The position numbers were made by a program, and so were the translations under genes. The notes below the pieces were generated by a model that saw only the letters and a program-made list of their open reading frames with translations, was not told the DNA's origin and did no database searches. DNA of 41,158 nt from Flemingiibacterium sp964430755 (lineage in GTDB: Bacteria; Bacillota; Clostridia; Oscillospirales; CAG-272), in NCBI GenBank assembly GCA_964430755.1, contig CAYSFT010000015.1:1-41158 (forward strand), read 5' to 3'. This document shows, piece after piece, positions 34,592 to 41,158 of this stretch (position 1 is its first letter; every line of letters starts with the position of its first letter).

Positions 34592-37500
34592 TCAATAAAC
34601 GATCTCAACCTTGAAGTTGTCAACGTCGAAGTCCTTATTCTCATCCGCGCCGGGACCGCCGCGAAGCTGAACTGCGAAGGTCTCATAACCACTTGCTGTG
34701 ATGATATGCTCGACGTGCTTCCACTCGTGAGTTATCGAGTAACGTCCGGGCATACCGGCAAATTCGATCGGATCAACGGTGAGCTCAACTCCCACAACAG
34801 CCAGAGTTCCGAAGTACGGACGGATTCTCATTGAGTCTCCGGCATTGCTTGTTCTGATATCGTAGGATATCTTATAGGTTGTGCCGGGGATCGTTACAAA
34901 GCCGCCGTTATAGTAGAGAGGATCGGGGCTTTCAAGACGTCCTGTTGCGGTAATGTAACCGTTGTCGCCTTCCTTGTTCCATACAGCAGTGCCCTCGCCC
35001 CAACCGATCTTCCAGGAGTTGAGTGCGGTTTCTTCGTCGTCAAAATCACCTGTCGTATAGTGCTCGGCAGGATCAACGAGCTCGATTTCCTTCTTTATAA
35101 TAACTATGTTGTCAATATCGAAATCCTTGTTGTCCTCGGCACCCGGTCCGCCCTTGATCTGGAGGATAAACTCCTCAGCCTTGGTTGCGGTGTAAGTGTG
35201 CTCAACGTGTCTCCACTCATTGTTTATTGAGTAGCGAACAGGATTTGCCGCGCTGTAAGGCTCGCTGACGTTAAGTCCTGTGCCGCCTGTTGCAATGCTT
35301 CCGAGATAAGTACGGATAGTCATTTCCTCGCCCTCGACTGCGGTACGGATGTCATAGGATATCGTGAATGTATCGCCGATATTGGCAACGAATCCAAGAT
35401 CAAGCGCAATCGGGTAATGCGATTCGGGACGGTCGCTTGCTCTGAGATAAGAGTTTCCATCCTCATCGGTCATGCGCGTTACCGTTCCTCCGTTTGAATA
35501 AGCAGGAACCCAACCTGCGGTGCCGTTAAGCGGATTTTCAAAGTCGCCGCCGGTTGTGAGGTTTTCACCGAAAGGAACGTAATTCTTGTCGTAAATGGTG
35601 ATATTCTTGAATTCATAATCCTGAACGCACGAATTTCTCGGAGCACCGCAAAGCTTGACTATGAGCTCGGTCGGCTTTTCAACCGTAAACGTAAATTCAA
35701 TACGCTTCCAATCGTTTGTAACGTAAGCCGCGCCGGACTTGTTTCCGACCATCGCACGGAGCCATGTTACCTCACCCGGAACTGATGTACGAACCATCGC
35801 GCTGAACTTATATTCGCCTGCCGCGATGCTGTAACCGGGCTTGTAAGTAAAGCCAAGCGAGCTGCTTGTGATGTTGCTTGCGGCAAAATACCTATCGCCG
35901 TTTTCATCAGTCTTAACCTCAAGTGTCTGTTCGCCGTAAGACCAGTATGCAAGTCTCGAAGCCTCATCGTAGCCCGCAACGAGGTTACCCTCTGTAATTT
36001 CGGGAAGTGCAGGAAGAAGGATGTTGCCGTTTTCATCAACAATGGGCTTGCCGATCGTATCAGCATCCTCGGTGTTTATTTCCTCGCCGAAGTTGATAAA
36101 GTCAAATTCGAGTGAATACGGTGCATCAAGAATCATCTTGAGCTTTCGTGCGGCAATCTTTTCTTTAACGTCCACAACGAAAGTTACAGTTTTCCACTCG
36201 GGGGTTACCGTAATGCTCTCAATTCCTTCCTCGGTCATAAGTGTCATGTCACCGAGAACTGCAGAGAGGCCTGCCTTGTTGTTATCGGAAAGCAGTGCGT
36301 CTGCCGTATCGCCCATAGCGTACTTGGCGAAATCAATGTTGCCGAGGCGAACCTTCGCCGTAAGATAGTACTTGCCGGGCTCGATATCGCCGTAAGCGGT
36401 GCTTGTTACGATATTCTTGTCTGTGCTCGGAACATCCGTAGTCTGATATGCCGACTCGCGAAGCACCTCCGCTGTTATCACAACGCCCTTGTTGTCAACA
36501 GCAACTGCGCTCCATCCTGCCTGCTTTACGCCGATAAGCTTATCGGAATTAACCGCAAGATTCTCGCCGCTTCCTGAGTCAACATTAACAAGAGTGAATC
36601 CGTCAATGTCAATCGGACACCAGCCATAACCCGCGCCGCTTCCCTCAAATGCGAAGATAAAGGGAGTTTCTGCGCTAAGCTTGAACGTATAGCTGTATTT
36701 TGTCCAGCTTGAAGTGAGCATAATATTGTTTGCGTTATTGGGGTCTGCCGGTCCCGATTTAACGGAGGAGATAACCGGCACCTGCGTGGTTCTTCCGTCT
36801 CCGATATAGAGACGCAGAAGTGCCGCAGGGTTTCTGCCCTTAATCGAAGCGTTTATGTAATCCGATGTACGCGCATAGAACGTGAGCTTATATGTACCGG
36901 CAGAAAGTGTTGCTTCCTTGTTTTCGTAAACGAGACGGTCCATATTGTTGTCGCGGTTGTATGCATGAATATAGCTGTTTGAAGCCGCACTGCCCGTTCC
37001 GATTTCTCCCGTCTTTTCATCGAGAACATTGTTCACAACCTCGAGCTCCTCGCCATTTGCCTTCCAGGGAGCATCAAAACCGAGTTCCTTTCTCTCCTGA
37101 AGCTTCAGCGCAAGAAGCACCATGATAAATCCGCTGTTCACGTCACTGAGAGAAACGTAACGCTCAACCAGCTCATAAGAAATGTCTCTCATGTCAAGCA
37201 CGGAGCCGTCTGCGAGCATAAAGGAAATGTCACTGTGTGAAAGACCGTCAACCGCAATGTCTGCAACGAATGTAACCTCTTTCCATTCGGTTGAGAGCTG
37301 AGCCGAAGAGCTTCCGCTAAGAGTTGTCAGCGGTGTTCCGGCAAGCTTTGCAATAAGCTCATCCTCGCCGTTCTTTGCAAAGTCATATTCGCCGAGACGG
37401 AAAGTGCCCTTAATGTAGTATTTACCGGGCTCGAAGGTGTCACTGCCGCTTGCGAACACCTCGGTTACGCCCGATGATGACGGTTCAACGCGGTAGAATG

Positions 37501-40500
37501 ATGCAGGCGATGTAGTCATGCGCTGAGCGCCTGCGCCCCAATTTACATGCTGGTCGACTGTTTCCGACCAATTTTCGAGAGTATTTTCAGGAAGAACCTC
37601 CTCACCTGTTGCAGCATCCTTAATCGAGAGGCAAGCAATGTCAAACGGAAGAATATTGAAATCCGTGTCTGCCTTGACCTGACGGTCAAAGTTAAGTACG
37701 ATATTCTTTCTGTCACCGGAGGGCTTGAAGGTGATGCTGATGTCTCTCCAATTCTCATTAAGACGGATAGCCTTGTTTGCTATTTCTTCGGCAGTAAGAT
37801 TACTTGAGGAGGATCCGGTAACAAGATCCTGTCCCCACCAGTATTCGTTGAAAAGAGTAACATCAAGCTCGCCAAGGCTTCTCGCCTTAAAGCTGAGTAT
37901 ATACTCCTTTGCCGCGGAGAGCGTAACTGTTCCCGCTTCGCCGATATAACGGTATATAACACCGGTTCCCTCCGCGCCTGCAGGTACATAGAGATATTCA
38001 CCGACATCTTCCTGCTCGATAAGCAGAACAGGCGTACCGTCTGCTGTTGTAAAGCCGTCGAAGAACGTATGAATACGCTTATACGAAATATCCTTGAAAT
38101 CAAGAACCGTATTACCTGCATCAAATGCAAATCCGATATCGGAAAGAGACGCGTCGCCGTTGATATCGAATGTGAATTCAGCGAAGGACCACTCTGTGCC
38201 GATCGCTGCAGTATCCTCAAGAGCCACACCGTTAGCATAGGCTGTGAGTGTGCCGCTTCCGTTTGTGTCATAATTATATTCCGAAAGGCGGAAGCTTCCA
38301 GAAATGACATAACGTCCGGATTCAAGAACTGTGTCCTCTTTTGCATAAATCTTTGTGTCGGTTGCACTGTCAACCCGGGCGCGGATAAATGCAGTCGGCA
38401 GAGCCTCATACTGTAAGCCCTCTCCCCAATTTACATGCTGGTCGACTGTTTCCGACCAATTTTCGAGAGTGTTTTCCGGAAGAACGGTTTCTCCGGTTGC
38501 TGTATCTGTGATAGTGAAATATGCAATGTCAAACGGAAGAACATTTAAGTCTGTACCGCTCACGTTGCGGCGGTCAAAGTTGAATACAATATTCTTTCTG
38601 TCAGCCGAGGGCTTGAAGGTGATACTGATATCTCTCCAATCCTCATTAAGACGGATAACCTTGTCTGCCTTTTCTGTGCTTGTGAGATTATTCGAAGTGG
38701 AAGTGCTTATAAGCTCCTGTCCCCACCAATATTCGTTAAAGAGGGTAAGCTCAAGCTCGCCGATGCTTCTCGCCTTAAAGCTGAGCGTATACTCCTTTTG
38801 TGCGGAAAGCGTAACCGTTCCCGCTTCGCCGATATAACGGTATATAACACCGGTTCCCTCTGCGCCTGCAGGTACACGGAGATATGAGGCGCGTACAGCA
38901 TCTGTTTCGTCAACCAGGATCGCAGGTGTACCGTCTGCCATTTCCCAGTCGCCGGAGAAGCTGTAAATGCGTTCATATGCGAAATCCTTGAAATTAATGG
39001 ATGCGTCGCCTGCATCGAGGGCAAAGTCGATATCCTTAAGGGATGCATCCTCATTGATATCAAGAACGAAGCTTACATCCGTCCACTCGCTGCTTATGTT
39101 TACGCTGTCAAGAGCCGAACCGTCCGCATAAGCTGTAAGACTTCCGACACCGTTTGTATCATAGTCATATGCTGCAAGGCGGAAGCTTCCCGAAATGAGA
39201 TAACGTCCCGCTTCAAGAACTGTCTCATCCGCGGAATATATCTTCGTGTCGGATGCGCCTCTCATGTCAGCACCGGTGAAGGGCTCGTACTTTTCGGCAG
39301 TCTGTCCGCCGGCATTCCAGTTTACTGAACCGGTGCTTGTGGTTTCGTGCCAGTTTGTTATAATATTTTCTGTGATTATTTCCTCGCCGGTTTTATTATT
39401 GACAAGCGAGAGATTGCTGATGTCAAGCGGCAGGAAGTTTCCGCCAACATCGCCGCGCATGAATACAAAAACAGTATGCTTGCGTGCGCCGCCGGGAACA
39501 ACGGGAATATTGAATTCTTTCCATTCCTCTGTAAGAGTAACAGTTCCGAGATTCTTTTCCATATACCATTCAAAGAGGTTAAGCTTGAGAGTGCCGTCCC
39601 ACGAATCCACGGGGAAATTATTCACCGCGCTGACTCTTGCCTTAAAGGAAAGCGTATAGTCAGCACTCGTCGAAAGTGCCGCATCAAGCTGACGGAAGGT
39701 GAGACCTGCCGCCGAAGCACTGTCAGTCGCAGGAGCATGGAGATACCAGCCCTCATCAGCATCACTGCCGTATTCGATAACCGAACCGTCATTTACGCTC
39801 CAATCACGGCTCAACTGATATGTGGGAGCAAGCTCAAGATCCTTATAATCGAAGGAAGCAAGCTTGTCGATCTCAAACCTGAGCTCAGACATTTTTGTGT
39901 CCTCTGCAATGTCAAAATTGCAGTCGATCTTGCTCCAATCGGTTAATCCAAGCGCCGCGGTTCCAAGAAGCTCACTGCCCTTGTAAACATTGAGAGTTGC
40001 AGTGTTGCCGAAATCGGAGACGATTGCGCCGGACATTGTAACATCCTTGTGGTCAAACCATCCAAGACGGAATGAACCCGACAAATTGTAACCGCCGGCA
40101 GGAAGTGTCTTGTCATCCGAGCCTGCGAGACAAACAGTCGTGCCAAGTCCCGTTTTGCTGATGACCGTCTGTGTATTTACAACTCCGCCGATATTAACCT
40201 CGCTCGGCGTTGTCGGAACTTCAACGTGAGAATAAACCTGATCGGCTTTGATAATGGTTGCCACCTTACCGCCGATATCGGTACGCCATTCTGCCGGAGG
40301 AACAATCGGATCGCCGACAGGGTTACCGCTTGCATCAAGCTCGGTGAAGGTTACCTTGTCAATATCAACGGGCACAACATCCTCGCCGCCGTACAAAGAG
40401 CGTGCGAAAATGAACTGAACACGGTAGTTGTCGCTGGTTCCCGTCTTGATGGGACCTGTGCACTCGTAGTATGTCCAGTCCTCGGTAAGCTCAAAGCTGC

Positions 40501-40954
40501 CGATGTTGGCGTCTCCGTAGCCTTTGAAAACATCAAGCGTCATCTTGTTGTCGGCCGATGCTTTAGCGGCATTCGGATCGGCATTCCATGCTTCGTTAAC
40601 ATCAGGCATAGCTCTGGCATAAAACGAAACAGCATATGACGTGCTCTTTTTAAGAAGAAGATCGCCTGTGGCACCGGTGTTAGGACCGCAGACTCTGTAC
40701 GCCATAACGGTCGCCGACTTGGTATCGGCAATATCCGATATTCTGTCGTATGTCAGCGTATCGGGAGCGCCTGAGCCTGTCTCATCAATTTCAGTGATAT
40801 CAAGCTCGGTGTCACCGCTTAAAGCCACCCAATCGTCAGCCGAAACAGCGTCAGCCGGAGCAGGCGATTCACCGACCGCAAACGCTGTTATCGGCAAACT
40901 TGATGTGACAAGTGCCGCTGATAGCAGAAGTGATAGAGTACGTTTAAACTTCAT
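34592..40954 (-). CDS. Giant secreted multi-module binding protein (2120 residues)
   Basis: The start is ATG 40954, after CGGAGG; an in-frame extension to 41038 lacks a ribosome-binding site. It has a signal peptide (MKFKRTLSLLLSAALVTSSL, ending AFA-VGES). The first ~1250 residues are about four units of ~300 residues, each a pair of beta-sandwiches with SFKAR and ISGSFRL-type strands and a linker such as NTLENWSETVDQHVNW. A few more CBM4/9-like modules follow; the last two share TISYDIRTA, EWRHVEHTYTA, GGPGAEDNKDFDIDN and close variants. No catalytic, dockerin, SLH or LPXTG motif was seen. It probably binds glycan outside the cell. It differs in sequence from the repeat protein at 1-5839 but shares the two-module plan. 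It heads the operon with the exported hydrolase. Confidence 0.85.
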   Translation of the reverse strand: MKFKRTLSLLLSAALVTSSLPITAFAVGESPAPADAVSADDWVALSGDTELDITEIDETGSGAPDTLTYDRISDIADTKSATVMAYRVCGPNTGATGDLLLKKSTSYAVSFYARAMPDVNEAWNADPNAAKASADNKMTLDVFKGYGDANIGSFELTEDWTYYECTGPIKTGTSDNYRVQFIFARSLYGGEDVVPVDIDKVTFTELDASGNPVGDPIVPPAEWRTDIGGKVATIIKADQVYSHVEVPTTPSEVNIGGVVNTQTVISKTGLGTTVCLAGSDDKTLPAGGYNLSGSFRLGWFDHKDVTMSGAIVSDFGNTATLNVYKGSELLGTAALGLTDWSKIDCNFDIAEDTKMSELRFEIDKLASFDYKDLELAPTYQLSRDWSVNDGSVIEYGSDADEGWYLHAPATDSASAAGLTFRQLDAALSTSADYTLSFKARVSAVNNFPVDSWDGTLKLNLFEWYMEKNLGTVTLTEEWKEFNIPVVPGGARKHTVFVFMRGDVGGNFLPLDISNLSLVNNKTGEEIITENIITNWHETTSTGSVNWNAGGQTAEKYEPFTGADMRGASDTKIYSADETVLEAGRYLISGSFRLAAYDYDTNGVGSLTAYADGSALDSVNISSEWTDVSFVLDINEDASLKDIDFALDAGDASINFKDFAYERIYSFSGDWEMADGTPAILVDETDAVRASYLRVPAGAEGTGVIYRYIGEAGTVTLSAQKEYTLSFKARSIGELELTLFNEYWWGQELISTSTSNNLTSTEKADKVIRLNEDWRDISITFKPSADRKNIVFNFDRRNVSGTDLNVLPFDIAYFTITDTATGETVLPENTLENWSETVDQHVNWGEGLQYEALPTAFIRARVDSATDTKIYAKEDTVLESGRYVISGSFRLSEYNYDTNGSGTLTAYANGVALEDTAAIGTEWSFAEFTFDINGDASLSDIGFAFDAGNTVLDFKDISYKRIHTFFDGFTTADGTPVLLIEQEDVGEYLYVPAGAEGTGVIYRYIGEAGTVTLSAAKEYILSFKARSLGELDVTLFNEYWWGQDLVTGSSSSNLTAEEIANKAIRLNENWRDISITFKPSGDRKNIVLNFDRQVKADTDFNILPFDIACLSIKDAATGEEVLPENTLENWSETVDQHVNWGAGAQRMTTSPASFYRVEPSSSGVTEVFASGSDTFEPGKYYIKGTFRLGEYDFAKNGEDELIAKLAGTPLTTLSGSSSAQLSTEWKEVTFVADIAVDGLSHSDISFMLADGSVLDMRDISYELVERYVSLSDVNSGFIMVLLALKLQERKELGFDAPWKANGEELEVVNNVLDEKTGEIGTGSAASNSYIHAYNRDNNMDRLVYENKEATLSAGTYKLTFYARTSDYINASIKGRNPAALLRLYIGDGRTTQVPVISSVKSGPADPNNANNIMLTSSWTKYSYTFKLSAETPFIFAFEGSGAGYGWCPIDIDGFTLVNVDSGSGENLAVNSDKLIGVKQAGWSAVAVDNKGVVITAEVLRESAYQTTDVPSTDKNIVTSTAYGDIEPGKYYLTAKVRLGNIDFAKYAMGDTADALLSDNNKAGLSAVLGDMTLMTEEGIESITVTPEWKTVTFVVDVKEKIAARKLKMILDAPYSLEFDFINFGEEINTEDADTIGKPIVDENGNILLPALPEITEGNLVAGYDEASRLAYWSYGEQTLEVKTDENGDRYFAASNITSSSLGFTYKPGYSIAAGEYKFSAMVRTSVPGEVTWLRAMVGNKSGAAYVTNDWKRIEFTFTVEKPTELIVKLCGAPRNSCVQDYEFKNITIYDKNYVPFGENLTTGGDFENPLNGTAGWVPAYSNGGTVTRMTDEDGNSYLRASDRPESHYPIALDLGFVANIGDTFTISYDIRTAVEGEEMTIRTYLGSIATGGTGLNVSEPYSAANPVRYSINNEWRHVEHTYTATKAEEFILQIKGGPGAEDNKDFDIDNIVIIKKEIELVDPAEHYTTGDFDDEETALNSWKIGWGEGTAVWNKEGDNGYITATGRLESPDPLYYNGGFVTIPGTTYKISYDIRTSNAGDSMRIRPYFGTLAVVGVELTVDPIEFAGMPGRYSITHEWKHVEHIITASGYETFAVQLRGGPGADENKDFDVDNFKVEIVY
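37536..38470 (-). repeat. 888-bp internal repeat in the giant binding-protein gene
   Basis: Bases 37536-37582 are identical to 38424-38470 (47 bases, offset 888, 296 codons), and the flanks stay very similar over most of the unit. A third, diverged copy lies near 39310-39370. Whole unit pairs have been duplicated in frame. Confidence 0.8.
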
Positions 40955-41040
40955 AAATTTTTCCTCCGTGAAAATTGGTATAAGCCCACCCCAAAAGTTG
41001 GAGTAAGGCTCGAGATCGCGCTTCGACCTCGGGCACAAAT

Positions 41041-41101
41041 CCGAGGGGAATATAGTAAACCTCTCGGACTCATGCCCCGGGCCGAAACCCGGGTTTATTT
41101 T
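41041..41101. other. Two hairpins between the edge gene and the giant gene
   Basis: CCGAGGGG/CCTCTCGG (41041-41067, one mismatch) and perfect CCCGGG/CCCGGG (41076-41093). The second is followed on the plus strand by TTTATTTTA, terminator-like, although no plus-strand gene ends here; on the minus strand both lie just after the stop codon of the edge gene. Confidence 0.5.
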
Positions 41102-41104
41102 AGA

Positions 41105-41158
41105 TTAGTGGAAGTAGTTATACGACGATGCACCGAACTTAACGATAGTGTCAACGGT
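41105..41158 (-). CDS. C-terminal end of a gene entering from the right edge
   Basis: The minus-strand frame from the edge reads TVDTIVKFGASSYNYFH and stops at TAA (41107-41105), followed by hairpins. Only 17 codons are visible, so no family can be named. Its position 150 bases before the giant binding-protein gene on the same strand suggests another gene of the same locus. Confidence 0.5.
   Translation of the reverse strand, partial: TVDTIVKFGASSYNYFH

Noticed and set aside
40955..41038. N-terminal extension of the giant binding protein
   Set aside because: It would place 28 polar residues before a clear signal peptide; GGAGG precedes the internal ATG at 40954.

Overview
The window looks like a carbohydrate-utilisation island from a Gram-positive, probably gut-dwelling clostridial (Oscillospirales-like) bacterium. 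This rests on moderate GC, strong GGAGG ribosome-binding sites, TTGACA/TATAAT promoters, AraC regulators paired with sugar operons, and very large secreted repeat proteins. The taxonomy is inference; no rRNA, tRNA, phage or plasmid gene was seen. Nearly everything is glycan capture, glycan cleavage or amino-sugar catabolism.

Layout. (1) 1-5839: 3' part of a giant secreted protein with five ~310-residue beta-sandwich units and a helical Ala-rich repeat, preceded by a possible coupled 45-residue small ORF. (2) 6120-9986: a TIM-barrel hydrolase-like protein of unrecognised family and a GH109-like NAD-dependent glycosidase, divergent from an AraC regulator through overlapping promoters. (3) 10061-14224: GH29 alpha-L-fucosidase, Gfo/Idh/MocA oxidoreductase and sugar isomerase/epimerase, divergent from a second AraC regulator. 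(4) 14571-16166: GH3 NagZ-like beta-N-acetylhexosaminidase with its own promoter and terminator. (5) 16367-17422: a scar in which the 3' part of a TIM-barrel hydrolase gene is joined to an AraC fragment through an exact 301-bp copy of the AraC gene at 13430. (6) 17466-22325: operon of a DUF4838 protein, nagB, nagA and a third AraC. (7) 22905-29137: plus-strand run of a six-hairpin glycosidase-like protein, a second GH29, a CE2-like SGNH esterase and a sugar-binding lipoprotein. (8) 29303-40954: minus-strand run of a 2120-residue modular binding protein, a secreted TIM-barrel hydrolase, a cytoplasmic paralogue and a membrane-anchored CBM9-like protein, with a MITE-like palindromic repeat between the two hydrolases. 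The last codons of another gene lie at the right edge.

How the genes may work together (inference). The two giant proteins, the CBM9-like protein and the exported hydrolase would bind and trim a complex glycan outside the cell; the lipoprotein would capture oligosaccharides for an ABC transporter whose permeases are not in the window. Most glycosidases (GH109-like, both GH29, GH3, DUF4838, two TIM-barrel paralogues) lack signal peptides, so final breakdown is probably cytoplasmic. NagA and NagB would bring GlcNAc-6-P into glycolysis. Fucosidase, alpha-GalNAc-ase-like and beta-HexNAc-ase activities together point to mucin O-glycans or blood-group-type structures. The least explained element is the TIM-barrel family with three intact copies and one fragment.
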